Counted from the stretch's first letter, positions 26,651 to 37,640 are shown. The stretch: 64,000 bases of DNA from CAVVSQ01 sp963848825 (GCA_963848825.1 CAWKFA010000015.1:1674001-1738000); one strand, 5' to 3'. The notes: generated from the letters alone by a model not told the origin. Numbers and translations: made by a program.

Positions 26651-27409
26651 ATGGCATCCCAGGAAAAAATCGCATTTATCACCGGCGCGAACAAGGGCAT
26701 TGGACTTGAGACTGCCCGAGGTCTCGGCAAGTTGGGCATAACGGTCGTCATGGCGAGTCGCGACGAGGCGAAGGGGCGGGCTGCCGCCGAAATGCTCAAG
26801 TCTCAGGGTGTCAAGACCGTGGAGGCGATGCGGTTTGATGTCGTACGTCCCGAAGATCATCAAGAAGTCGCCCGGCACCTCGAAACGCGTTATGGCAAAC
26901 TCGACATCCTGGTCAATAACGCCGGCGTGCAACTGGAGGATGCTGATTTCGGGGCGCCGGGCGGTTTCAACACCACGTCCCAGGTTACTCCGGAGGCACT
27001 GCGCGGGACTTTCGAGACCAATTTCTTCGCGGTTGTGGCGCTTACGCAGGCCCTCCTGCCGCTGCTTCGCAAGGCGCCGGCCGGTCGCATCGTGAACCTA
27101 TCAAGCGTTCTGGGGTCGCTGACACTTCATTCTGATCCGACGTCGCCTATCTACAACAAGAAGTCCTTCGCTTACGATGCTTCCAAGACGGCCCTCAACG
27201 CCTTTACCGTCCATCTGGCCCAGGAGCTCCACGCCACGAAGATCAAGGTGAACTCAGCCCATCCGGGTTGGGTGAAGACCGACATGGGCGGCGCGGCGGC
27301 CCCGATGGAAGTCTCCGAAGGGGGCAAGACCAGCGTGCAACTGGCAACTCTGCCTGACGACGGCCCGACCGGCGGCTATTTCCACCTGGGCCAGCCGCTG
27401 CCCTGGTAA
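26651..27409 (+). CDS. Short-chain dehydrogenase/reductase (carbonyl reductase-like)
   Basis: A 252-aa classical SDR that transfers hydride between NAD(P)H and a carbonyl or alcohol. TGANKGIG (about residues 10-17) is the cofactor loop. ILVNNAG gives the NNAG motif, NLSSVLGS the catalytic Ser, and YDASK the Tyr-x3-Lys pair. The insert between Ser and Tyr (LTLHSDPTSPIYNKKSFA) is like that of the carbonyl reductase/salutaridine reductase subgroup. Start 26651 is fixed by GGAGG six bases upstream; an in-frame ATG at 26609 has none. It converges on the alginate lyase-like gene with 25 bp between stops. The substrate is unknown. Confidence 0.92.
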   Translation: MASQEKIAFITGANKGIGLETARGLGKLGITVVMASRDEAKGRAAAEMLKSQGVKTVEAMRFDVVRPEDHQEVARHLETRYGKLDILVNNAGVQLEDADFGAPGGFNTTSQVTPEALRGTFETNFFAVVALTQALLPLLRKAPAGRIVNLSSVLGSLTLHSDPTSPIYNKKSFAYDASKTALNAFTVHLAQELHATKIKVNSAHPGWVKTDMGGAAAPMEVSEGGKTSVQLATLPDDGPTGGYFHLGQPLPW

Positions 27410-27434
27410 ATTGCGGGGAGCCTTACGACCCCGG

Positions 27435-28667
27435 CTACTTCGCGTGGAGAATGCGTTCGGGCTGACTTTGCCAGGCGGTGGGCGGCAAGGAATTGAGGAG
27501 CTTTGTATAAGCTTTCGCGTCCAGGCCGCGAATGGCGCGTTGGAATGGACCGGCCAGGCTTTCTGCCTTGATGGGGAATTCTTTGGCCCCGCCGGCAGTC
27601 CATTTTTTGTTGGTGTCCATATACGAGGCGAGATAGTCCAGGGCGAGGCGTATGCTTTGGCCATCCTTGGCCCTGTAGTGCCACAAGTCTACGTCGGTGC
27701 GCTCGGCGAGTTCGGCCATGGCCATCATGGCGACGACGTTGAAGACGCTGTAACCCCAGCTATTCGCACGGCCCAACTCACGTGGCTGACTGCCGTCCGC
27801 CTGAATCTGCGCGGCAATGCGGCGCTCGCGAAAACCTTCTGCCAGGCGGCGTGCATCGTCGGTTCTGTCCAGGTAAAGTGCCATGGCCATGGCCTGCACG
27901 TCGTACCAGGTGCCATGGTTGTTCGTGGCCAGGCCTTCCGCCTTGCCGATAGGGCTGGTGATGAGCCAGTCGTAATACTCGCCCAGCCACTTACGCATGC
28001 CGGCGCGGTCCAGCGCCGTCCAGGAGGCCGAGCCTTCGAGAAAACCGAGGGCATCGATAAGCTGCGGCATATCGCGAAATTCAATCAGTCCAGCGGCCCG
28101 GCCATTGACGGTGCCTGGGATGGCCTGACCGTGATTGAAGTTTGGGTTCATGCGCGTTTTGGGCTCAAGAAACCAGACGCGCAACAGCGGCATGGCGTGA
28201 TCGGCGTACTTTTCATCGCCCGTGAAGTAATACCCCAATGCCAGCGCATAGACAGCGCTTTTAATGGACCCAAAGTTCCGTTTATCCCCTTGCTGGACGT
28301 CGTTATTGGTCTTGCCATCCTTGCGAATATAAGGCAAGCCGTCGGGTTTGGTGGGATCAGGCCAAAAGTAAGGGGCGAAGCTCACATAGTCATGGGCATC
28401 GGCGCCGTCCACCGATTTCTTTTTGTCCAGCACCGAGACCGGCCGCTGCTTGAGTGCCTTGTCCGCATTGGCGATGATGCGTTCGAGAGCAGGCTTGAGG
28501 GGCCCGGGATCTTTAAGAAGCTTGGCCTTCATGGCAGCCAGTTCCTTCGGACTGGACGAGATGATCTTGGGCTCGGCGGGCTTATCGTCGCCGCGAGCGC
28601 CTGGCGCAATAGCGGTTGCCAAGAATGGGACAGCCAAGACCACGGCAAATCGGAGAGGGTGAGACAT
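27435..28667 (-). CDS. Secreted alginate lyase-family protein
   Basis: A 410-aa exported protein of the alginate lyase superfamily (PF05426-like), which depolymerises uronate polysaccharides by beta-elimination. The signal peptide is MSHPLRFAVVLAVPFLATAIAPGARG. Family blocks include DYVSFAPYFWPDPTKPDGLPYIRKDGKTN, LRVWFLEPKTRMNPNFNHGQAIPG, NNHGTWYDVQAMAMALYL (catalytic Asn/His region) and QADGSQPRELGRANSWGYSVFN. The start at 28667 has AAGGAG at good spacing; an in-frame ATG at 28712 lacks both site and signal. It acts outside the cytoplasm on environmental or matrix polysaccharide (inference). The frame is intact. Confidence 0.88.
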   Translation of the reverse strand: MSHPLRFAVVLAVPFLATAIAPGARGDDKPAEPKIISSSPKELAAMKAKLLKDPGPLKPALERIIANADKALKQRPVSVLDKKKSVDGADAHDYVSFAPYFWPDPTKPDGLPYIRKDGKTNNDVQQGDKRNFGSIKSAVYALALGYYFTGDEKYADHAMPLLRVWFLEPKTRMNPNFNHGQAIPGTVNGRAAGLIEFRDMPQLIDALGFLEGSASWTALDRAGMRKWLGEYYDWLITSPIGKAEGLATNNHGTWYDVQAMAMALYLDRTDDARRLAEGFRERRIAAQIQADGSQPRELGRANSWGYSVFNVVAMMAMAELAERTDVDLWHYRAKDGQSIRLALDYLASYMDTNKKWTAGGAKEFPIKAESLAGPFQRAIRGLDAKAYTKLLNSLPPTAWQSQPERILHAK

Positions 28668-28757
28668 GGCAAACTCCTTGGTCTCTGTTGAGCGACTCAC
28701 TTGGGTTGCCACTCCGATCGCAGCGGGGTCCCCTCGATCGGAGTCGTAATTTACGTG

Positions 28758-29153
28758 TTAATTCGCCAGTTTGGCTTCATGCACCTTGGTCCCATCCGCG
28801 GTGACGGTAAGCAAGCCGTCCGTGTAATCGATAAATACTTTTTTGGTGGCTTCGGGAATTTTGGCCACTTCTTTGTCATTTAAAAGGATGCGCGTTCTTT
28901 CGACGATCACTTTACCGCCAGCGAAGTTCACCTGGGTTACTTCATTGCGCGACATGAAATCCGCGTTGCCGTCGACAACATATTTGACTTCGCGCGACAT
29001 CGTGACGTTGCCGTCATTGACGCCATGGTAAGTTCCGCCCCCGGTGGAACGGATGGCCTTGGGCCCACAGCCCAAGGTGGATAATGCCAGGAACACCATA
29101 AGCGTGGCAAAACCGGCTCTTCGAACTTTCGCGTGCACGGCGCCTCCAGGCAT
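28758..29153 (-). CDS. Lipoprotein of unknown function
   Basis: A 131-aa predicted lipoprotein. The leader (KVRRAGFATLMVFLALSTLGC) ends with lipobox STLGC, with Cys29 the lipidation site. The mature part is a small beta-rich domain (NVTMSREVKYVVDGNADF, QVNFAGGKVIVERTRILLND, VFIDYTDGLLTVTADGTKV). It lies 16 bp upstream of the pyc stop in genome order, in the same direction, so it may be transcribed together with pyc. I recognise no family. Confidence 0.68.
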   Translation of the reverse strand: MPGGAVHAKVRRAGFATLMVFLALSTLGCGPKAIRSTGGGTYHGVNDGNVTMSREVKYVVDGNADFMSRNEVTQVNFAGGKVIVERTRILLNDKEVAKIPEATKKVFIDYTDGLLTVTADGTKVHEAKLAN

Positions 29154-29169
29154 GAATTGGTTATCGAGT

Positions 29170-32100
29170 TTACTCCGCGAACCGCACCAGCATGTCGCCG
29201 GCTTCGACTTGTGTGCCCGCTTTCACAAGGACCTCCGCCACTTTGCCGGCGCGTTCGGCATAGACGGTGGTTTCCATCTTCATGGCTTCGAGCGATGCGA
29301 GTTTATGGCCCTGGCCGACCTCTTCGCCGGGCGCCACGTTGACCCGGACAACCAGGCCGGGCATGGGGGCGGCGATTTGCAGCGGGTTGCCCGGTTCCGC
29401 CTTGGGATGGGTACGCACGTCGTTGACGAGACTGTTGTCGACGACAAGGACTTCGCGAGGCTGGCCGTTTAGCTCGAAGAAAACCAAACGCCGGCCGTCG
29501 CGGTGAGGGTCGCCGATCGTGAGGAATTTGATAATGAGGGTTTTGCCCTCCTCGATATCGACGCTAATCTCCTCACCCGGCTCCATGCCGTAGAAGAACA
29601 CGTTGGTGGGCACAACACTGATGTCGGAATATTTGACGAGATGATTGTGGAAGTCGGCCGCGACGCGCGGATACAAAAGGTGCGTGATAACTTCCTGCGG
29701 CGTGGGCGGCTTGCCGAGAGTTTTGGCCAGCGTGGCCGCGATGGCTTCGAAATTCGCGGGGGCCAGTGTGGCGCCTGGCCGACCGTCAAGCGGTTGGCGG
29801 CCTTTGAGGACTCGTTCTTGCAACTCCTTGGGAAAGCCGCCGACCGGTTGCCCGAGCTTGCCTTCAAAGAATTCCACGACCGATTCCGGAAAGGACAACT
29901 CACGATCGGTTGACAAAACTTCGGCCGGCGAGAGGTTGTTGGCAACCATGAACAGGGCCATGTCGCCGACGACTTTCGAGGTGGGGGTGACTTTGACGAT
30001 ATCGCCAAAAAGGCGATTGACGTCGGCGTACACCCGGCACACCTCTGACCAGCGTGCTTCTACACCGAGCCCTGCGCCTGTTGATAAAGATTGGTGTACT
30101 GGCCACCGGGCATTTCGTGGCGGTATACCTCGGCGCTGGGGGCGACCTGGCCCGATTCGAAGGGGAGGTAGAGTTTGCGTACGCCTTGCCAATAATCGGC
30201 TGTGGCCTGCAGTATGGCGAAATCCATGCCCGTGTCGCGTGGGCCGAAGCGCAGGCATTCGACAAGTGTGTTGAGGTTAACCTGGCTGGTCATGCCGCTG
30301 AAGGGGCCCATGGCCGCATCGACGATATCGACGCCTTCTTGCGCCGCCATGAGGAGCGACGCGAGTTGACCGCCGGCGGAATCATGCGTGTGAAAGTGTA
30401 TGGGGATGCCGATTTCCTGCTTGAGGGCCTTTACCAACGCCTGCGCCGCATAGGGTTTGCACAGGCCCGCCATGTCCTTGATGCCCAGAATGTTGGCGCC
30501 CATTTTTTCCAGGGCCTTGGCCAGGTCGACATAGTACTTGAGGCTGTATTTGGGCCGATTTTTATCGAGGATGTCGCCCGTATAGCAGACGGCCGGCTCA
30601 CACAACATGCCCTGCTCGCGGACCGCTTCCACCGCCAACTTCATGTTGGGCAGCCAGTTCAGGGCGTCGAAAATACGAAAGACATCGATGCCGGCCTGGG
30701 CGGATTCCTTGATAAATGCCTTGACGACGTTGTCCGGATAATTCGCGTAGCCGACGGCATTGTTGGCCCGCAACAGCATTTGAAAGAGAATGTTGGGAAT
30801 GCGCTTGCGCAAGTCCACGAGGCGTTCCCAGGGGTCTTCCTTGAGGAAGCGCATGGAGGTGTCGAACGTGGCGCCGCCCCACATTTCCAGGGAAAAAAAG
30901 CTCGTATGCTGACTGGCGTAGACCGGGGCGACGCGCAACATGTCATAGGTGCGCATCCGGGTCGCGAGCAATGACTGGTGGGCGTCGCGAAACGTGGTAT
31001 CGGTAAGCAACAGAGGCTTTTGATCGAGTATCCACTGCGCGAATTTCTCCGGACCATCCTTCTTGAAACGGTCCCGCGAACCGGGCAAGAGCGGGGGCGA
31101 ATCGACATGCGAGAAGGGGTAGGGGGGTATCGCAATTGGTTCGCGCGGAATCAACTTCCTTTTTTGCACCGGTGTCATGGCCCGTACGTTCGCATCGCCA
31201 TGGCCGTTGACGATGATTTCGGCAATGTACGTCAAGACCTTGGTAGCACGGTCCTGGCGCTGAGGCAACTGAAAGAGCTGCGGTGTTTCATCGAGAAATT
31301 TTGTCGTGCAGCGCCCGGCCAAAAAATCGGGATGGCGGATAAGGTTGGTCAGGAACGGAATATTGTTCTTCACGCCGCGAATGCGGAATTCTTGCAGGCA
31401 ACGCTCCATGCGCCGGGCCGCATCGAGAAAACGCAGACCGTGAGCGGTAACCTTGACCAACAACGAGTCATAAAACGGGGTGATGACGGCGCCGGAAAAC
31501 GCGGTACCGGCGTCCAGGCGAATGCCCAGGCCGCTCGCCGAGCGGTAATGGCTGAGCCGGCCGTAGTCCGGAACGAACTTGTTGGTCGGGTCTTCGGTAG
31601 TGACGCGGCACTGCAGGGCAAAGCCGTGCAGGTGGATTTTGGACTGATCGCCCAGGCCGATCTCCGGATCGCCGAGTGACCTGCCCTGGGCAATGAGGAT
31701 CTGCGTCTTGACGATATCGTACCCGGTGATTTCCTCGGTCACGGTGTGTTCAACCTGAATGCGCGGGTTGACTTCGATGAAGAAAAACTGCTCGCTCTCG
31801 GTGTCGAACAGGAACTCGACAGTTCCCGCATTATCCAGCCGGGCGGCACGGCCAACGGCAAGGGCCGCGTTATACAGCCCCTGGCGAATAGCATCGCTCA
31901 GGTTCGGCGCGGGTGCGATCTCCACGACCTTTTGATGACGCCGTTGCAGGGAACAATCACGTTCGAAGAGATGGACGAGGTTGCCATGCTGGTCCCCCAG
32001 GAGTTGAATCTCGATGTGCCGGGCGCGCTGTACGTATTTCTCGAGAAAGACGTCGGCAATGCCAAAGGCCGCGCCGGCTTCGCGCTGTGCCTGGTCAATG

Positions 32101-32732
32101 GCCTCGTCGAGTTGGTCCGCCGATTGGGCAACGCGCATGCCGCGCCCACCGCCCCCCATCGAAGCTTTGACGATGACTGGAAAACCCAGCTTGTTGGCTA
32201 GCTTGTGGGCGTCGGCCTTGGCGACGATGGGCTCATCGCTCCCGGAAAGAATGCTCACCTTGGCTTCCCGAGCGATGCGCCGCGCGGCCAGTTTGTCACC
32301 GAGATTTTCCAGCACGCTGGCGCTTGGGCCGATAAAAATAATCCCGGCTTCCTGGCAAGCTTTGGCGAAGCGCGGGTTTTCCGACAGAAAACCATAGCCC
32401 GGGTGAATGGCATCGATGCCATGCCGTTTCGCCATGTTGACGATGCCGTCGATATCGAGATAGGCACGCAAGGGTTCGCCGGGCGTGCCGACGCGGTAGG
32501 CCTCGTCCGCCTTGAAACGGTGCAGGGCGAAACGATCCTCGTGGGCATAAATGGCCACGGTGCGAATGCCCAACTCGTGCGCGGAACGAAAGACGCGGAT
32601 CGCGATTTCACTGCGATTGGCGACCAGTATTTTTTTGATTATGCCCGTCGGCGGTGTCAAAATCGGTGACGGGTTGGTTGCTGCCTGGGGCATTATCCGT
32701 GTGTCCTGGTAAAAGATGGGACCATTTCTCAT
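29170..32732 (-). CDS. pyc: Pyruvate carboxylase (one frameshift)
   Basis: Anaplerotic biotin enzyme turning pyruvate and bicarbonate into oxaloacetate; about 1175-1187 aa when repaired, the usual length. Domains in order: biotin carboxylase (KKILVANRSEIAIRVFRSA, ATP-grasp loop KASMGGGGRGMRV, EVNPRIQVEHTVTEEITG); carboxyltransferase (LLTDTTFRDAHQSLLATRMRT, MWGGATFDTSMRFL, HTHDSAGG); and a C-terminal biotinyl domain with the biotinylated Lys in LEAMKMETT. A missing base in the three-base C run at 30070-30072 (plus strand) breaks the frame between carboxyltransferase and tetramerisation regions; repair gives YQQAQGLGVEARWSEV. The start could instead be the ATG at 32693, which has a better site. 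It is cytoplasmic. Confidence 0.94.
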
Positions 32733-32900
32733 TTTTTATGGGCCAACTCGATCATCGGACACTGGCGACGCGGCAGGCGCCGCACATGTGCCGCGGCCCA
32801 CTTGAGAAGCGCAACGCCGCGCCGGTGCCACCCAGGGGTGCACGGGAATTTAGTAAACTAACAAGAGATTCGACTCGGGTTTTCGTTTCGGAGCGGGTTC

Positions 32901-34055
32901 GTGGCAAGAATGAAGTGGTTGATCGTGGTCAGCGCACTGGCAGCCGCCGGCGTGGTCGGCTATTTCTGGTATACGGCCGACAGCAAGGATTTGCTGCTGC
33001 CGGGAATTGTGGAAATTCAGGAAGTCCGGCTGGGTTCCAAGGTGGGTGGACGCGTTTTGAGCGTGCTGGCTCAAGAAGGGGAGATGGTTTATCCCGGTAG
33101 AGAACTGGTGATATTCGAGGCACCGGAGTTGGTTGCGACGCGCAACCAACTCAAAGCGAAAGTTGATCAAGCCGAAGCGGAATATGCCAAGGCCTTGAAG
33201 GGACCGCGTGAAGAGGAAATAGCCGCGGCCAAGGCGGCGGCCGCGGCGGCATTGGCCCGTTATGAGAAGATGAAGGACGGTTACCGCAAGGAAGAAAAAG
33301 CCCAGGCCAACAGCGATCTTGAGGCAGCTACGGCGGAACTGAAACAGGCCAACGAGGAACTGGCGCGATCTACCAGACTTTATCAGGAAAAATCGGTGGC
33401 TCGAGCCGACTACGATGTATCGGTCGGCACACGGGACAAGGCACTCGGAAGGTTCAATGCCGTCAAGGCACGGGCCGAAATGCTCAATCTTGGCAATCGC
33501 CAGGAAGACAAGAACGAATCCCAGGCAGAATGGCAGCGGTCGCAGGCGCTGGCGGATGAACTGGAGCGCGGGACCCGTGAGGAAGACAAGGCGCTGGCCA
33601 AGGCCAAGGTCGACGAGGCACGGGCCAAGCTCGAGGAGGCCGAGGTGAATCTTCGAGAAGCGGTCGTCAAGGTGCCGGACAACCTGGGCAAGGCGGTGGT
33701 GGAGGTAATGGCGGTAAGGCCCGGCGATCTCATCCCGGCCGGTCAACCCGTGGTGCGCGTGCTGCGTGCGGACGATATGTGGGTGAAAATCTTTGTGCCG
33801 GAAACCAAGTTGGACCTGGTCCCTCTCCACAAGGAGGTCGAAGTCGCCATCGATTCGCCGCGACGCGTTTTCAAGGGAAGGGTACAGCAGAAGGCCAATA
33901 GCAGCGAATTTACGCCGCGTAACGTGCAAAGCTCGGAGGAGCGCCGCTACCAGGTATTCGCGGTCAAGGTGAAGGTGGATGATGCCCAGGGGGTGCTGAA
34001 CGCCGGCATGGCGGCGGAGGTGCGCATACCGCTGGGCGGTGAGCGGCGGCCGTGA
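32901..34055 (+). CDS. HlyD-family membrane fusion protein
   Basis: A 384-aa periplasmic adaptor of an ABC efflux system. One N-terminal membrane helix (WLIVVSALAAAGVVGYFWYT) is followed by a first lipoyl half (GSKVGGRVLSVLAQEGEMVYPGRELVIFE). A long charged coiled coil comes next (about residues 75-245), then the second lipoyl half and beta-barrel (VVEVMAVRPGDLIPAGQPVVRVL, MWVKIFVPETKLDLVPLHKEVEVAID). The start is GTG at 32901; an ATG at 32910 is also possible. It heads a three-gene set with the ATPase and permease that follow, the arrangement of E. coli ybhG-F-S. The frame is intact. Confidence 0.9.
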   Translation: MARMKWLIVVSALAAAGVVGYFWYTADSKDLLLPGIVEIQEVRLGSKVGGRVLSVLAQEGEMVYPGRELVIFEAPELVATRNQLKAKVDQAEAEYAKALKGPREEEIAAAKAAAAAALARYEKMKDGYRKEEKAQANSDLEAATAELKQANEELARSTRLYQEKSVARADYDVSVGTRDKALGRFNAVKARAEMLNLGNRQEDKNESQAEWQRSQALADELERGTREEDKALAKAKVDEARAKLEEAEVNLREAVVKVPDNLGKAVVEVMAVRPGDLIPAGQPVVRVLRADDMWVKIFVPETKLDLVPLHKEVEVAIDSPRRVFKGRVQQKANSSEFTPRNVQSSEERRYQVFAVKVKVDDAQGVLNAGMAAEVRIPLGGERRP

Positions 34056-34149
34056 AGGGCCACCTCCCGCGAGCCTTTTCGTTCCTGAAGGATAAGTTAA
34101 CCTACGTTGGCGGGCCTCCTACGCCACCATCAGGTGGTGCCTAGCATCG

Positions 34150-35085
34150 ATGAATAATCATTTCGCCATTGAAGCCCGGGAAATCACGATTCGTTTCGGC
34201 ACGCTCACGGCCGTGAACAAAGTGAACTTGACGGTCTCGCCAGGTGAAGTCTTCGGCCTGCTTGGGCCCAATGGCTCAGGCAAGACGACCCTCATTCGCG
34301 GGCTATGCGGGCTTTTGCCACTGGCGGAGGGGTCGGCCACCGTCCTGGGACATGACGTGGCTCGGGACGCGGAGCTGGTGCGCTCACAGATCGGATACAT
34401 GTCGCAAAAGTTCTCGCTCTACGAAGACCTGACCAGCCAGGAAAACATGGATTTTTATTCCGGCATCTATGGCCTGAGCAAGGCCAAGGCACGCGAGCGG
34501 CAGCAGGAACTGATCGACTTGACAGGCCTCGGGTCCTACCTGGAGGTGCGCTCGGGCAGGCTATCTGGCGGTTGGAAACAGCGGCTGGCTTTGACCTGCG
34601 CGCTGCTTCATGAGCCGCGTTTGATCTTTTTGGACGAGCCGACGGCGGGCATCGATCCGGTAGCGCGGCGTGATCTGTGGAACTTGCTGTTCCGCTTGTC
34701 GGCCACGGGCATCGCGCTGGTAGTGACGACGCACTACATGGATGAAGCGGAACGCTGCGCCAGGGTTGGTTATATTTATCTTTCCAATCTGCTGGCGCTG
34801 GGCACGCCGCATGAACTCAAGCAACTCCCCGGCGTGACGCCGCCGAATGCCCGCTGGCTGGAAATTCACGGGATCGATACGGCGAACGTTCTGGAGAAGC
34901 TGCGACAAAGCCCAGGCGTGTTGCAGGCGACGATTTTCGGCCAGTCCATTCACGCGCTCGTGGAGAAGGAATGTGCTCCCGCCGACCTGGGCATCGGGCA
35001 CGCCCGTACCGTGGAGACGGAGCCGTCGTTGGAAGATGTTTTCGTGACATTGTCGCGGGCACAAGGATTGAAAACCACGGCATAA
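34150..35085 (+). CDS. ABC transporter ATP-binding protein
   Basis: A 311-aa cytoplasmic ATPase that powers the adjacent ABC-2 permease. It shows Walker A GPNGSGKTT (about 38-46), the Q loop region GYMSQKFSLYEDLT, signature LSGGWKQRLAL and Walker B LIFLDEPTAGIDP with the H-loop TTHYMDEAERC. The signature has Trp-Lys in place of the common Gln-Gln. A C-terminal regulatory extension follows (about 220-311). It is most like YbhF/YadG-type exporters of drugs or envelope material. It starts 94 bp after the HlyD gene and ends 31 bp before the permease gene, so it is one operon. Confidence 0.93.
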   Translation: MNNHFAIEAREITIRFGTLTAVNKVNLTVSPGEVFGLLGPNGSGKTTLIRGLCGLLPLAEGSATVLGHDVARDAELVRSQIGYMSQKFSLYEDLTSQENMDFYSGIYGLSKAKARERQQELIDLTGLGSYLEVRSGRLSGGWKQRLALTCALLHEPRLIFLDEPTAGIDPVARRDLWNLLFRLSATGIALVVTTHYMDEAERCARVGYIYLSNLLALGTPHELKQLPGVTPPNARWLEIHGIDTANVLEKLRQSPGVLQATIFGQSIHALVEKECAPADLGIGHARTVETEPSLEDVFVTLSRAQGLKTTA

Positions 35086-35116
35086 ACGGCGCTCGCCGCG
35101 CCGGGGGCGTCAAGTT

Positions 35117-36234
35117 ATGACCAACGATTTTTCGACACAGCGAACTTATTCCGTGGCTCGGAAAGAGTTTTTGCACATAATTCGCGACCCGGCCACGTTG
35201 TTCTTCGCGCTCTTCATTCCGGTGCTGGAACTGTTCATGTTGGGTTACGCGATCGACACGAACGTGCGCAATATTCGCACGGTGGTCTATGATGCCGCCG
35301 GCACCAAGGAAAGCGAGCGGCTGCTGCAAGCCTTTGAGAACTCCAAGGATTTCAAGATCGTCAAGACCGTCTATCGGGATCAGGATCTGAGCGAGGCCAT
35401 CATCGCGGGCCAGGCACGCGTCGGCATCAAGATCCCGCCCGATTTTTCCAGGGACCTCGAGGCACGCCGCACGGCTTCCATCCTGGTCCTGGTCGATGGC
35501 TCCGAATCGAGCGTGGCTGGCGAAGCCCTCAATGTTAGCAATGCGTTGGCCCTACGCACCTCTCTGGAGCGCCTGTTGGGCGACCGCACGCTGCCCATGG
35601 AAGTCAGGCCGCAAATCCTTTTTAATCCCAGCACGCGCTCCGCGAATTTCTTCATTCCGGGCCTGATGGTGGTGATGTGCCAGATGATGGCGATCATGCT
35701 GTCCGCCAACGCGATCGTGCGCGAAAAGGAGAATGGCACGCTCGAGCAGCTTTTCATGACGCCGGTGCGTGCCAGCGAGCTCATTTTGGGGAAACTGCTG
35801 CCTTACCTGGTGCTCACGTTTCTCGAGTTCTGTGGGATTCTTTTTTTGATGTACACCGTCTTTCAGGTGCCGATTCACGGACATGTCATCACACTGCTGG
35901 CCCTGGCTCTTCCTTTTGTCTTTACGTTCCTGGGATTGGGACTCTACATCTCCACGCGCGTTGGCACTCGGGAGGCGGCCGGCCAGATGGCCATGGGGAC
36001 GATGATGCCATCCATCTTTCTGTCGGGTTATGTGTTTCCGCTCGACTCGATGCCAGCGGTTTTTTGGTATGTGGCGCAGATTTTTCCCACCACCTGGCTC
36101 ATCGATGCTGCGCGCGGCGTCATTCTCGCGGTGCCGGCTGGGCGGAGCTATGGGGCCACGCTCTCGTGCTCTGGAGCATGGGGGTGGCCATGTTTGGCCT
36201 GGCGATGCTGAAGTTTCACAAGCGCCTGACATGA
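35117..36234 (+). CDS. ABC-2 type permease (one frameshift near the 3' end)
   Basis: About 372 aa when a missing base near 36124-36127 is restored. The N-terminal helix (LFFALFIPVLELFMLGYAIDT) is followed by a large periplasmic loop (about residues 55-170). Five more helices come after (FFIPGLMVVMCQMMAIMLSA through GVAMFGLAMLKFHKRL), the usual YbhR/YbhS/CcmA-type ABC-2 topology. REKENGTLEQLFMTPVRASELILGKLLPY is the family's conserved cytoplasmic segment. E. coli has two permease genes here; this operon has one, so a homodimer is likely. Repair of the frame gives LRGAGWAELWGHALVLWSMG and a stop at 36234, just before a hairpin. Confidence 0.9.
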
Positions 36235-36243
36235 GCGCGCGAC

Positions 36244-36281
36244 AAAAATGGGGACAGGACTCATCAGGTCCCGTCCCCATA
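36244..36281. terminator. Terminator between convergent genes
   Basis: A stem of about 13 bp with one mismatch (ATGGGGAC... / ...GTCCCCAT, 36248-36280) and loop TCATCA, with five A before it on the plus strand. Read on the minus strand this is a stem followed by TTTTTG, an intrinsic terminator for the DUF1573 gene. It also lies just after the permease stop and may serve both genes. Confidence 0.7.
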
Positions 36282-36322
36282 TAAATGCTGGCTCGGCATA
36301 GGTGGCAACCGACCGCACCAGG

Positions 36323-37303
36323 TCAAGGCACTACATTCGCCTGGGTGCTGAATTCGATTTCCCCTCCGGATTTCAGATCGGTTTGAACTTTGAGGGTACG
36401 ATTCCATTCGCCTGGCTCGACGGGATTGACTGTCACCGTAAGCACGTGGACCGTCTTGGCTTCGGCGCTCGCTTCCCGAACGCGCACATTTTCGTCGGTG
36501 CCGCTGATGTTCGTGATCCGGAACGGCTGGGCGCCGCGCAAGATCACCTTGCGATCGGATTCCGTGCCTGCCTTCACCTGGCCCAGGATGACCGTGGCTG
36601 GGCTGATGCTAAGGGCCGAATCAATTTCGACGCTGAGCGGCACGCGCAGGCGGGGAACGTTGGGGTTGTTGGTTTTCACCCAGACATCGCTGTACCACTT
36701 GCCCGCGGGAGCGTCCGCGCGGATTTTCGCTGTGATTTTGTAAGCAACGTCGCCGCTGCTGCGTCGTACTTCCTTGAATTCAGCGGTGAGATAATTGCTC
36801 TCGCACTTCGTTTCGGTGATCTTGGTCTGGCTGTTACCCGAGAAAGTTACGGTAATGTCGGCCGACGCGGCGTTCCCGCGCTTGATTTTGCCCAACTCAA
36901 GGCTATCCGGCGAGAAGGTCACATCGTCCCGGCTGTTGGCCTGGACCCACAAGCGGACTTCTTCAAAATGGGGTTGATCGAACTGCACAAAGATGGTCAC
37001 GTTTTTGGTGCCGTAGAAACGGCCGGTGTCCATCTGCGCGTAGATGGCAGTGTCCTGCCCGGGGGCCAGGTAGGTCTGCAAGGCCTTGGCTGACGTGCAG
37101 CCACAGGAAACGCGAACGTTGGTAATTCGTACCGGCGAGCTGGTGTTGTTAACGAGGCGGAATGGGTGCACCGCCATCGTCCCATGGGGGACGGACCCAA
37201 AGTCCTTGGAAAGTTCATCGAACATGCCGTCGGCCCATGACGATGCGTGGGCAGAGCCGGCAGCGGCCAACAGGACCGCACTGAGGAGACTGTACCGCAA
37301 CAT
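36323..37303 (-). CDS. Secreted DUF1573-domain protein
   Basis: A 326-aa exported protein. The signal peptide is MLRYSLLSAVLLAAAGSAHA. A DUF1573 (HYDIN/ASPM-like beta-sandwich) domain follows: DFGSVPHGTMAVHPFRLVNN and VRVSCGCTSAKAL, with its typical CGC. Further beta-sandwich repeats follow (VTFSPDSLELGKIKRGNAASA, LSISPATVILGQVKAGTESD), giving about three tandem units. The start at 37303 has GGAAG just upstream; an ATG at 37471 adds 56 residues before the signal. Members are abundant in planctomycetes and Bacteroidetes; the molecular role is unknown. The frame is intact. Confidence 0.87.
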   Translation of the reverse strand: MLRYSLLSAVLLAAAGSAHASSWADGMFDELSKDFGSVPHGTMAVHPFRLVNNTSSPVRITNVRVSCGCTSAKALQTYLAPGQDTAIYAQMDTGRFYGTKNVTIFVQFDQPHFEEVRLWVQANSRDDVTFSPDSLELGKIKRGNAASADITVTFSGNSQTKITETKCESNYLTAEFKEVRRSSGDVAYKITAKIRADAPAGKWYSDVWVKTNNPNVPRLRVPLSVEIDSALSISPATVILGQVKAGTESDRKVILRGAQPFRITNISGTDENVRVREASAEAKTVHVLTVTVNPVEPGEWNRTLKVQTDLKSGGEIEFSTQANVVP

Positions 37304-37640
37304 GGTGGCTTCTTCCTGCTGAACACGGCCCGGATAGCGTGCTGCTACGTGCTGCCGTGGGGTGTAACTATCCGGGGCCGATAAATCTATGACGTACGCC
37401 GGTGGCGAGGTCAAACTCCTTTGGGTCGATTCCGTGGTCACCATTAAACTCGGCCTAGCTATCAAAGGCATCTAACTAATTCTCGCTAAGTCGGTCGCGC
37501 TTTTCCGCGCGGGCCAGGGCAAACCCGGTTATCCTTTCGCGACCGGTTTAAAGTCGCTAATCGGCACAACCCGATGTGGGCGCATCAAATAAAGACTCGG
37601 AAATTATGAAGGCGAGATTTTCGTACACCGCGCCAGGGCC

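Noticed and set aside
33410..33733. Long antisense open frames within HlyD and other GC-rich genes
   Set aside because: High GC gives long antisense frames; composition and lack of motifs mark them as shadows.
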